A stretch of 23,626 bases of DNA. Source: Brachyspira sp. CAG:484 (GTDB lineage: Bacteria > Cyanobacteriota > Vampirovibrionia > Gastranaerophilales > Gastranaerophilaceae). This document shows, in pieces, positions 1-6,019 of this stretch (position 1 is the first letter of the stretch; each line of letters begins with the position of its first letter). The notes under the pieces were generated by a model that saw nothing but the letters and a program-made list of their open reading frames with translations, was not told the origin of the DNA and ran no database searches. The stretch is from contig HF989708.1 of assembly GCA_000431315.1 (NCBI GenBank), positions 1 to 23,626 on the forward strand, in the 5' to 3' direction. The position numbers were made by a program, and so were the translations under genes.

Positions 1-21
1 TTCAAAACCCGCCGCCTCTTT

Positions 22-240
22 TTAGTATTCATCAATACAGGCAATCCTGATTTTGGTTTTTGTTGCAGCAAGCTGCCGGGCATTGTCTTTTAGTATTTTA
101 GTGAGCAGATAAAAGTAACCGGTACAATCCTCGCCGACTTCAGGGTTGGCAATTTTATCAAGAAAATCTATCATCTCCTCTTGATTTGCGACTTGTTCGT
201 CCCATGTTTCAAACAGTTTTTTAAGCTCTTTACGTTCCAT
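22..240 (-). CDS. Hypothetical 72-aa acidic protein, divergent from an XRE regulator
   Basis: I do not recognise this family. The protein is small, charged and apparently soluble, starting MERKELKKLFETWDEQ, with predicted helices and no membrane segment or signal peptide. The start is well supported: AAAGGAG lies 5 bases upstream of ATG on the minus strand. It is divergent from the small HTH gene at 336. The gap holds a good promoter for this gene (-35 TTGCAT, 16-base spacer, -10 TATAAT) with a palindrome over its likely transcription start. That layout matches the pilin/regulator pairs later in the window, so I infer that the HTH protein controls this gene. A toxin-antitoxin pair is possible but not supported, since those are usually co-directional. 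Confidence 0.72.
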   Translation of the reverse strand: MERKELKKLFETWDEQVANQEEMIDFLDKIANPEVGEDCTGYFYLLTKILKDNARQLAATKTKIRIACIDEY

Positions 241-267
241 TTTATCTCCTTTCTGACTTATATTAAT

Positions 268-318
268 GTATATATGTTGTAATATACGTAATTATATGCG
301 TAGAATTATCATATGCAA
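268..318 (-). promoter_or_regulatory. Promoter and putative operator of the 72-aa gene
   Basis: Read on the minus strand: -35 TTGCAT (313-318), 16-base spacer, -10 TATAAT (291-296). A palindrome, GTATAT-N8-ATATAC (268-287), covers the expected start of transcription. Two direct ATATGC copies (294-299 and 311-316) flank the spacer. The placement suits repression by the divergent HTH protein; that role is inferred. Confidence 0.5.
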
Positions 319-323
319 TAGTG

Positions 324-329
324 TATTAT
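324..329 (+). promoter_or_regulatory. -10 box for a leaderless XRE regulator mRNA
   Basis: TATTAT is followed by six T and then the ATG at 336, so the expected transcription start falls on the start codon. No SD precedes the ATG. No good -35 is visible. Confidence 0.4.
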
Positions 330-335
330 TTTTTT

Positions 336-578
336 ATGAAGAAAAATGAAGATTTGGTAAAGCTGGGAGATGGTATACGGCTTGAACGCTTGAGGCGCAA
401 ATGGTCACAGGAGAAACTTGCAGAAAAAGCTAATGTTTCACAGTACCAGCATATAGGGCGTATTGAGCGGGCAGAGCTTGATACAAGAGCAACAACGCTG
501 TTTTCAATTCTGCGCGCCCTCAATTGCAGGTTAGAAGATTTAATTGATTTGACAGGTGAGGCAAGTGGCAAAAACTAA
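336..578 (+). CDS. Small XRE-family HTH transcriptional regulator (H0)
   Basis: An 80-aa single-domain DNA-binding protein. The HTH core is visible as GIRLERLRRKWSQEKLAEKA followed by NVSQYQHIGRIERAE and a final helix ending LNCRLEDLI, the usual Cro/C1-type arrangement. It resembles H3 (12195-12437) in the recognition-helix region (IG-x-IERAE), so the two are probably paralogues. I chose ATG 336 over GTG 321: the extra five residues (MYYFF) are not typical, neither start has an SD, and a -10 box sits exactly where a leaderless transcript starting at 336 needs it. It overlaps radA by 14 bases, so radA may be co-transcribed with it. The likely target is the divergent promoter of the 72-aa gene, and probably its own. 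Confidence 0.8.
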   Translation: MKKNEDLVKLGDGIRLERLRRKWSQEKLAEKANVSQYQHIGRIERAELDTRATTLFSILRALNCRLEDLIDLTGEASGKN

Positions 579-1941
579 GTCAAAATGGGTTTGTAAAGAA
601 TGCGGCTACGAAACGGCAGGTTATCTTGGCAAATGTCCGGAATGCGGTTCGTGGGGATCGTTTATTGAAGAAATACAATTTTCACAAAAACTCCCGAACG
701 CTGCTGCTAATGAATTTATTAACAATGAGAAGCCCGAACTTTTAAAAGATATTCATATAGGTGAAGAGCTTCGTGTTTCAACAAATATTTCAGAATTTGA
801 CCGTATACTGGGCGGCGGGTTTGTACAGGGCTCTCTTGTGCTGCTTGCCGGTGATCCGGGTATAGGAAAATCCACGATTACACTCCAAACTTGCGGCGAA
901 CTTTGTAAAAACGGCAAAAAGGTTCTTTATATTTCGGCTGAGGAAAGCGCAAGCCAGGTAAAACTCCGCGCTGAACGATTAAAGATTTCTGAGGATAAAT
1001 TATACATTTACCCGCAGACTAATATGGAAAACATCAAAATTCAAATTGAAGAAATTATGCCTGATTTTGTTGTAGTTGATAGTATTCAGGCTATTTACTC
1101 AAATAATGTGCCGAGTTCTGCCGGCTCTGTTTCTCAAATCCGCGAGTGCTGCAATCTCTTAATGCACATTGCAAAAAGCAAAAATATTACAACTATTGTT
1201 ATAGGACATGTTACAAAAGACGGCAATATCGCGGGTCCGAAAGTTCTTGAACATATGGTTGATACTGTAATTTATTTTGAAGGTGATAAATATAAATCCT
1301 ACAGAATTTTACGCTCTATGAAAAACCGTTTCGGCAACACTGCTGAAGTCGGAATTTTTGAAATGGCTGCGGACGGGCTCAGATGTGTAAGCAATCCGAA
1401 TGAACTTTTCCTGAATGAGCGTTCTCAGGTTGCTGCTCCGGGAAGCGCTATTATTGTTACAAACGAAGGCACCAGACCTTTAATGGTTGAAATTCAGGCA
1501 CTGGTCGGAATGACTTCTTATCCGTCGCCTCGCAGGGTTACAAACGGGGTTGATCTGAGCAGGCTTCATCAGATTTTAGCAGTTCTTGAAAAACGTGTCG
1601 GGCTTAACCTTTCAAAACAGGATGTATATGTCAATGTTATGGGCGGAATTGATGTTGATGAGCCCAGTGCAGATTTAGGTATTGCTCTTGCCGTTGCCAC
1701 TTGTGCCCGCGATGTTGTGGTTGACAGCCAGACGGTTATTATGGGTGAAATAGGGCTTTCCGGAGAAATTCATCCTGTTAACAATATTGAAAAAAGACTT
1801 AATGAGGCAATAGCATCAGGGTTTAAAAAGGCTATTATTCCTGATGCAAATAATATCCCTAAAGATATGAAAAAAATCGAAATAGTCAGGGTCAAAAGAC
1901 TTATTGATGCCATTGCAGCGTGTGTTTCTACCGGTAAATAG
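565..1941 (+). CDS. radA: DNA repair protein RadA (Sms)
   Basis: RadA is a RecA-like, DnaB-type ATPase that promotes branch migration during recombinational repair. In the 458-aa product I see an N-terminal four-cysteine zinc finger (Cys10, 13, 24, 27), a Walker A motif GDPGIGKST (about 96-104), the RadA-specific KNRFG motif (about 253-257) and a C-terminal Lon-like domain with GGIDVDEPSADLGIALAVA. Length matches the family. I prefer GTG 565, which gives the typical MAKTKSKWVC start. The upstream in-frame GTG at 556 would add three residues and has no SD. The gene overlaps the end of the XRE gene by 14 bases, suggesting translational coupling or shared transcription, an unusual neighbour for a housekeeping repair gene. 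Confidence 0.96.
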   Translation: MAKTKSKWVCKECGYETAGYLGKCPECGSWGSFIEEIQFSQKLPNAAANEFINNEKPELLKDIHIGEELRVSTNISEFDRILGGGFVQGSLVLLAGDPGIGKSTITLQTCGELCKNGKKVLYISAEESASQVKLRAERLKISEDKLYIYPQTNMENIKIQIEEIMPDFVVVDSIQAIYSNNVPSSAGSVSQIRECCNLLMHIAKSKNITTIVIGHVTKDGNIAGPKVLEHMVDTVIYFEGDKYKSYRILRSMKNRFGNTAEVGIFEMAADGLRCVSNPNELFLNERSQVAAPGSAIIVTNEGTRPLMVEIQALVGMTSYPSPRRVTNGVDLSRLHQILAVLEKRVGLNLSKQDVYVNVMGGIDVDEPSADLGIALAVATCARDVVVDSQTVIMGEIGLSGEIHPVNNIEKRLNEAIASGFKKAIIPDANNIPKDMKKIEIVRVKRLIDAIAACVSTGK

Positions 1942-2053
1942 CCTGCATCTTTTCATCCGGGCTTCCGGCTTATGCCGTGATTGTGGTTATGGGCAAATTT
2001 TTTTATGTCTATGTTTTTATAATAATATAAGTGTAGTTATAAAAAGGTATAAT

Positions 2054-2683
2054 ATGACTTTAAATATTTCTCAGATTACAAATGCTCCATGCCGTTTTAC
2101 CGGAGCAGCGGCAGTTCAGGCTGCTCCCAAACCTCAAAGTATTCCGGCAGATACTGTTGAACTCAGCAAAAAGAATGTTAAAAAAGGTGCAGGAACTTTT
2201 GCTGATAAGAAGTTTACAATCGAAGCCTCAGAAGGCTTAACCCACCGCGATCTGGCTGGCGAAATCGACGGCGTTGAATTTGATATAAGACATCAGGGTA
2301 AATTTTTAAAAGCCGATACTATTACAGGCTTTGTGGGTGATAAGGAATTAAATCTTAAATCTAAAGCAAAGCTTACCGGTTCTGTTGTTGAAGGTACAAT
2401 CGGCGATAAAACGGTTAATCTGAAAGTAACTGACACCTGGGCAGGCAAAAGAATTAAAGGAACGTTTAAAGATAAAGATATTGACATAAAGCTTAACAGC
2501 AAGTTCGTTGGTTACGCACTTGAAGGTGACAATATTAATTTAAGAATTAAAAACAAAAATCTTTTCGGAAATGATGTTAATGTAAAAGGAACTTATAATG
2601 AAGATCCGGATTTAATCCCTATTTTAATGGATACGGTCTACGGGCTTCAAAATGAAGAACTTATGATGCTGCTGGTGTTATAG
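2054..2683 (+). CDS. Hypothetical protein with about five tandem 22-residue beta-type repeats
   Basis: A 209-aa protein of unknown function. From about residue 72 to 181 it holds five imperfect repeats of 21-23 residues, for example GDKELNLKSKAKLTGSVVEG (from residue 95), GDKTVNLKVTDTWAGKRIKG (from 117) and KDKDIDIKLNSKFVGYALEG (from 139). The pattern is roughly (G/K)DK-x-(V/I)-(N/D)-(L/I)-K-x(6-7)-G-x(2)-(I/A/V)-x-G. Alternating hydrophobic residues suggest a beta-solenoid or stacked beta-hairpins. The N-terminus, MTLNISQITNAPCRFTG, is not a normal signal peptide. ATG 2054 has AAGG 6 bases upstream; the frame is open back to 1904, but that part overlaps radA. Its 3' end overlaps the convergent gene at 2661 by 23 bases. 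Confidence 0.72.
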   Translation: MTLNISQITNAPCRFTGAAAVQAAPKPQSIPADTVELSKKNVKKGAGTFADKKFTIEASEGLTHRDLAGEIDGVEFDIRHQGKFLKADTITGFVGDKELNLKSKAKLTGSVVEGTIGDKTVNLKVTDTWAGKRIKGTFKDKDIDIKLNSKFVGYALEGDNINLRIKNKNLFGNDVNVKGTYNEDPDLIPILMDTVYGLQNEELMMLLVL

Positions 2684-3011
2684 TTTTTTGTTTTTCAACA
2701 CCTTTTGCATCTTTTATTATGAACGGTCTTACAAAAGCCCAGGTTCCGTAAAGTGAGGTTAATAGTCCTGCTGCCATTGTGCCTTTAAAAAGTTTTGGAT
2801 GCTTTGCTCTATTAACAAGTCCGCCGAGTGTTACAATCGTTGTGCCCGTCATAATTCCCAGGTACCCCTTAAAAATGGTGCGCGGTACTACGATTGTGTC
2901 TGTCATATCTGATGAATTTTTAGTATTCTCATGGATTTTGTCCAGAAAACTTCCCTTTTTGTTTCCTTCAGTTCCTTTGAAGCTGTAAGTGTTTAATTGT
3001 TGTATTCTCAT
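2661..3011 (-). CDS. Small predicted membrane protein, unknown function
   Basis: A 116-aa protein I do not recognise. It has a polar N-terminus beginning MRIQQLNTYSFKGTEG, then two hydrophobic segments that could span the membrane (about residues 48-67 and 77-99), and a charged tail. ATG 3011 is chosen because AGGG lies about 6 bases upstream on the minus strand; the frame continues back to 3044 into the preceding gene. It starts 13 bases after the stop of HTH gene H1 on the same strand, so H1 and this gene probably form a two-gene operon. Its tail overlaps the convergent repeat protein by 23 bases. Confidence 0.68.
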   Translation of the reverse strand: MRIQQLNTYSFKGTEGNKKGSFLDKIHENTKNSSDMTDTIVVPRTIFKGYLGIMTGTTIVTLGGLVNRAKHPKLFKGTMAAGLLTSLYGTWAFVRPFIIKDAKGVEKQKTITPAAS

Positions 3012-3024
3012 ACTTTTCCCTAAT

Positions 3025-3243
3025 CTAGTCAGGTATGTGCTCAAATATATCCTGAACTCTGCAATTTAAAGCATTACACAATTTGTTCAAAGTTTCAAGT
3101 TCTATGGTTTTTGTTTTATCATGATATATTCTGAAAACCGTTACATGTGTCAGTCCGGCAAGTCTTGCCACTTCTGCCATATTTAGCCGCCTGCGCCCCA
3201 TTATTTCCGAGAGTTTATTTTTTATCATATCTTTATTTTGCAT
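3025..3243 (-). CDS. Small XRE-family HTH regulator (H1), divergent from pilin-like gene P1
   Basis: A 72-aa single-domain regulator. The HTH reads MGRRRLNMAEVARLAGLTHV followed by TVFRIYHDKT, with a C-terminal helix LNKLCNALNCRVQDIFEH, as in small Cro/C1-type repressors. Start: ATG 3243, with a weak AAGAG about 10 bases upstream. An in-frame TTG at 3252 or ATG a few codons downstream are alternatives. It is head to head with P1 (3343), and the gap carries a 28-bp near-palindrome over the P1 promoter, so repression of P1 is the natural inference. Downstream is a small membrane protein in the same operon, a feature the other regulators here lack. Confidence 0.8.
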   Translation of the reverse strand: MQNKDMIKNKLSEIMGRRRLNMAEVARLAGLTHVTVFRIYHDKTKTIELETLNKLCNALNCRVQDIFEHIPD

Positions 3244-3256
3244 TTTTAACAAACTC

Positions 3257-3311
3257 TTGTAAAATTCATTATATACTTATATAATAATATTATATAATTG
3301 TATAATATTAT
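3257..3311 (+). promoter_or_regulatory. P1 promoter with overlapping 28-bp near-palindromic operator
   Basis: -35 TTGTAA (3257-3262), 17-base spacer, -10 TATAAT (3280-3285), predicted start near 3292. A 28-bp inverted repeat (3284-3311) has outer arms ATAATATTATA and TATAATATTAT around a central AATT, with one mismatched pair. It covers the end of the -10 and the transcription start, a classic repressor position. AT-richness makes chance palindromes commoner, but an 11-bp arm is long. Confidence 0.58.
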
Positions 3312-3342
3312 TTTACTAATGTTTAAAAATCGGAGGTGTTAA

Positions 3343-3993
3343 ATGAAAAAAGGATTTACTCTGGCAGAAGTTTTGATAACTTTAGGCATAATAGGGATTG
3401 TCGCAGCAATGACACTGCCTGCATTACTTCATAACTACAAGAAGCAGGAGATAGAAGCAAAGATTAAGAAGTTTTATACAAATATGGCACAGGCGGTGAA
3501 GCTGTCTGAAATAGATAACGGTCCGGCGTTTTACTGGTCAAAAGATGCCAGAATTGATGATGGTAATGGTAATCTTGTCGCCAATCCTACAGGAACGCTT
3601 GCTTTTTATAATACTTATCTTGCAAAATATCTAAAGAAAACTGCCGTAAAAGATAATGAAAGCACGTTTGTTGTTCTCGCTGACGGTTCAACAATTCATA
3701 TGGGTACAGGATATTGCCTTGATATTCATTTCGATTATAATGGCAAAAAAGCGCCCAATACTCTTGGAATTGATCAATTTGATTTTCTTTTGTGTACTGA
3801 AGAAGGTTATAATGCAGGCTTAAGCCGTAACCGTCAAAATCCTTTTGATGCCTATTTCCCTGATTCTTGTGCAAGAACCGGATGTACAAGAGAACAGCTT
3901 CTTTCTGCATGCAAATCCAAACCAGAACACTGTTCAGGTCTTTTAATGTACGATGGCTGGGAAATCAAAGAAGATTATCCTCATAAATTGTAA
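3343..3993 (+). CDS. Type IV pilin-like / pseudopilin protein P1
   Basis: A 216-aa protein with a class III (prepilin) leader: MKKG then FTLAEVLITLGIIGIVAA, expected to be cut after Gly4 by prepilin peptidase and methylated on the new Phe. Glu at mature position 5 is present. The N-terminal helix is followed by KFYTNMAQAVKLSE, a central LADGS turn, a D-x-NG-x(3)-PN-x(2)-G-x-D segment and a Cys-rich C-terminal domain ending in GWEIKEDYPHKL. That end is shared with P2, P4 and P5. GGAGG lies 6 bases before ATG. The gene stands alone except for divergent regulator H1. The mature protein could be a minor pilin, a T2SS-like pseudopilin or a competence pilin; the sequence does not decide. Confidence 0.88.
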   Translation: MKKGFTLAEVLITLGIIGIVAAMTLPALLHNYKKQEIEAKIKKFYTNMAQAVKLSEIDNGPAFYWSKDARIDDGNGNLVANPTGTLAFYNTYLAKYLKKTAVKDNESTFVVLADGSTIHMGTGYCLDIHFDYNGKKAPNTLGIDQFDFLLCTEEGYNAGLSRNRQNPFDAYFPDSCARTGCTREQLLSACKSKPEHCSGLLMYDGWEIKEDYPHKL

Positions 3994-4046
3994 TAATTAA
4001 CTTTTTCTTAATAATTCAGAAGGTCTAAACCTATTGATTAGTTTTT

Positions 4047-4076
4047 TTGTTGATGATATAACTTACATGTTATAGA
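4047..4076 (+). promoter_or_regulatory. Probable gap promoter with 18-bp inverted repeat
   Basis: TTGTTG (4047-4052), 18-base spacer and TATAGA (4071-4076) form a plausible promoter. TATAAC-N6-GTTATA (4057-4074), with 6-bp arms, overlaps it and could be a regulator site. Both readings are tentative. Confidence 0.38.
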
Positions 4077-4104
4077 TTTACAAAATAAGAAGGAGTAAAA
4101 ACTT

Positions 4105-5118
4105 ATGGTAAATGTAGCAATTAACGGTTTTGGTAGAATCGGTCGTAACACTTTAAGAGCCGCTATCGAAGAAGGTATTTTTGACAAAATTAATTATGTA
4201 GCAATCAATGACCCTGGTCTTACACCTGCTCAGGCTGCTCATGTTTTCAAATATGACTCTGTTCAAGGTAAATTCTGCGGTACTGTAGAAGCTTATGATG
4301 AAGGTATCATCGTAAACGGTAAAAAAATTAAATTCTTTGCAGAAAAAGATCCAGCTCAATTGCCTTGGAAAGATCTTGGTGTAGAAGTTGTTGTTGAATC
4401 AACAGGTTTCTTCACAGATGCAACTAAAGCTAAAGCTCACTTAGATGCTGGCGCTAAAAAAGTTATCATCTCTGCTCCTGCTAAAAACGAAGACAAAACT
4501 ATCGTTCTTGGCGTTAACGGAAATGATTACGACCCGGCTAAACACAACATCATTTCTATGGCTTCTTGTACAACTAACTGCTTAGCTCCGGTTGCTAAAG
4601 TTGTTATGGAAAAATTTGGTATTGTTAAAGGTTTGATGACTACAGTTCACTCTTACACTGGCGACCAGAGAATCTTAGATGCTGGTCACAAAGATCCTCG
4701 TCGTGCCAGAGCTGGTGCTTTAAACATCGTTCCTACAACAACTGGTGCTGCTCGTGCAGTTGCTTTAGTTATTCCTGAATTAAAAGGAAAATTGAACGGT
4801 TTCGCTATGAGAGTTCCTACTCCGGACGTTTCTGTTGTTGACGTTGTTTTTGAAACTGAAAAACCTGTTACTGCAGAAGCTGTTAATGCTGCTTTGAAAG
4901 AAGCTGCTGAAGGCGAAATGAAAGGTATTTTATGCTACGAAGAAACTCCGCTTGTATCTTCTGACTACATCGGATCTCACCAATCTTCAACTGTTGATGC
5001 TGCATTGACAATGACAATGGGCGACAATATGGTTAAAGTTGTTTCTTGGTATGATAACGAAATGGGTTATTCTACAAGATTAGCTGAAACTACTTTGATG
5101 GTTGCTGAAAAATTATAA
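4105..5118 (+). CDS. gap: Glyceraldehyde-3-phosphate dehydrogenase, type I
   Basis: Catalyses the NAD(P)-dependent oxidation and phosphorylation of glyceraldehyde-3-phosphate to 1,3-bisphosphoglycerate in glycolysis, in the cytoplasm. The 337-aa product has the Rossmann motif NGFGRIGR at the N-terminus, the catalytic SMASCTTNC motif (Cys155), the active-site His in TTVHSYTGDQ (His182), the phosphate-binding NIVPTTTGAARAV and the C-terminal SWYDNEMGYS. Length is normal and nothing is missing. AGGAG lies about 9 bases upstream. It is monocistronic: its own promoter region precedes it and a strong terminator follows 9 bases after the stop. Codon choice is more uniform than in neighbouring genes, as expected for a highly expressed gene. 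Confidence 0.98.
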   Translation: MVNVAINGFGRIGRNTLRAAIEEGIFDKINYVAINDPGLTPAQAAHVFKYDSVQGKFCGTVEAYDEGIIVNGKKIKFFAEKDPAQLPWKDLGVEVVVESTGFFTDATKAKAHLDAGAKKVIISAPAKNEDKTIVLGVNGNDYDPAKHNIISMASCTTNCLAPVAKVVMEKFGIVKGLMTTVHSYTGDQRILDAGHKDPRRARAGALNIVPTTTGAARAVALVIPELKGKLNGFAMRVPTPDVSVVDVVFETEKPVTAEAVNAALKEAAEGEMKGILCYEETPLVSSDYIGSHQSSTVDAALTMTMGDNMVKVVSWYDNEMGYSTRLAETTLMVAEKL

Positions 5119-5127
5119 TTAACCTGT

Positions 5128-5153
5128 AAAGACCTCTCTTTTGAGAGGTCTTT
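5128..5153 (+). terminator. Rho-independent terminator of gap
   Basis: Perfect 11-bp stem (AAAGACCTCTC / GAGAGGTCTTT) with a TTTT loop, followed by a T-rich stretch. It starts 9 bases after the gap stop codon. Confidence 0.92.
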
Positions 5154-5220
5154 ATTTTAAAACAACAAAATTTTTAGTCGTTTTCAATATATTTAGTTTT
5201 AGGAAATTAGGAGGTCTTTT

Positions 5221-5688
5221 ATGAGTATTCAAAAAACAAACTGCAGTCCTGCTTTTGGTATGGCTTTTCGTGTTAACGGTTACAAAGGTGCTAAAGCTCT
5301 TGCTGAGAAATTCCACAGTTTTAGTGATCCTGCTGTTGCTGAAAAATATTTTGTTAAAGATGTTGTAAAACCTTTAGAAAAAGTTAAAAGTGATGTGCTT
5401 TTTGATGGAACTGATGTTTTTGTTATAGACGGTTACACTAAAGATAAGTATAAGTTACTCAATGAAATGCCTGTAAAAACCGATAAGGCAGTTAAATATC
5501 CTGTTCAGCATGAAGGGAAAAAGACAACTTTTGATATTTTTCACAATGGTACGGTTGATGAAGTTCAGACTGATAAATTTAAAATAGGTGTAAAAATTGC
5601 AGAATTTATTGAATCTTTCAGAAAACCTGTGTCAGAAAGCACCGAAGAAACTGCCGGAAGATTATATTCTTTGTATAAAGAGGTATAA
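5221..5688 (+). CDS. Hypothetical 155-aa protein
   Basis: I do not recognise this family. It is a soluble-looking, lysine-rich protein beginning MSIQKTNCSPAFGMAFRVNG with no classical signal peptide and no membrane segment. GGAGG lies 6 bases before ATG, so the start is secure. It is bounded on both sides by related terminators (5128-5153 and 5707-5738), so it is a single-gene unit between gap and a DUF378 gene. The short N-terminal region ending in an aromatic-x-aromatic or F-x-G stretch resembles the starts of other unknown proteins in this window, but this is a loose similarity. Confidence 0.75.
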   Translation: MSIQKTNCSPAFGMAFRVNGYKGAKALAEKFHSFSDPAVAEKYFVKDVVKPLEKVKSDVLFDGTDVFVIDGYTKDKYKLLNEMPVKTDKAVKYPVQHEGKKTTFDIFHNGTVDEVQTDKFKIGVKIAEFIESFRKPVSESTEETAGRLYSLYKEV

Positions 5689-5706
5689 TGTTCTGGTAAT
5701 TAATTC

Positions 5707-5738
5707 AAAAAAGATCTCTCTTATGAGAGGTCTTTTTT
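5707..5738 (+). terminator. Rho-independent terminator after the 155-aa gene
   Basis: Stem of about 14 bp (including AAGATCTCTC / GAGAGGTCTT, with one G-T pair), loop TTAT and a T7 run. The GAGAGGTCTTT arm is the same as in the gap terminator. Confidence 0.9.
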
Positions 5739-5773
5739 TATACTTTCGGATTATCTTTCCGGAGGATTAAATT

Positions 5774-6019
5774 ATGACGTATATCATTAATACTTATTCC
5801 GGAAAGGAAAATATTATGCGTGCTTTAAAAATTATTTCTTATATTCTTGTTATTATAGGTGCTCTTAACTGGGGGCTTGTCGGGCTATTTAATATAGACC
5901 TTGTAGCTCTTATTTTTGGTGAAATGACTATTCTTGCAAGAATTGTTTATATTCTTGTGGGTATTTCTGCAATTATATCACTTATTACCAGCTACAGAGA
6001 TATTACTGACTACGAATAA
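5774..6019 (+). CDS. DUF378 (YuzA-like) small membrane protein
   Basis: The core, MRALKIISYILVIIGALNWG then LVGLFNIDLVALIFG, matches the DUF378 family: two transmembrane helices and the conserved GALNWGLVGLF signature. Function is unknown. There are two usable in-frame starts. ATG 5774 has GGAGG 8 bases upstream and gives 81 aa; ATG 5816 has AAAGGA a few bases upstream and gives 67 aa, closer to the usual family length. The stretches before the two ATGs look alike (TTCCGGAGGATTAAATTATG and a TTCCGGAAAGG... copy), as if the leader were partly duplicated. The stop codon abuts the stop of the convergent M16 gene with no gap. Confidence 0.85.
   Translation: MTYIINTYSGKENIMRALKIISYILVIIGALNWGLVGLFNIDLVALIFGEMTILARIVYILVGISAIISLITSYRDITDYE

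Noticed and set aside
22..578. Toxin-antitoxin pair (72-aa protein and H0)
   Set aside because: The genes are divergent rather than in one operon and the 72-aa protein resembles no toxin family I know; the layout fits repressor and target.
1904..2053. Upstream extension of the repeat-protein frame to 1904
   Set aside because: It overlaps radA in another frame, has no SD, and ATG 2054 with AAGG upstream gives a sensible start.
3243..3342. Phage or integrated element origin suggested by several XRE genes
   Set aside because: No integrase, capsid, terminase or attachment repeat is present, and the surrounding genes are housekeeping.
5128..5738. Related GAGAGGTC hairpins as a transposon's ends around the 155-aa gene
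   Set aside because: Both are ordinary T-run terminators in the same direction; the gene is not a transposase and no target duplication is seen.
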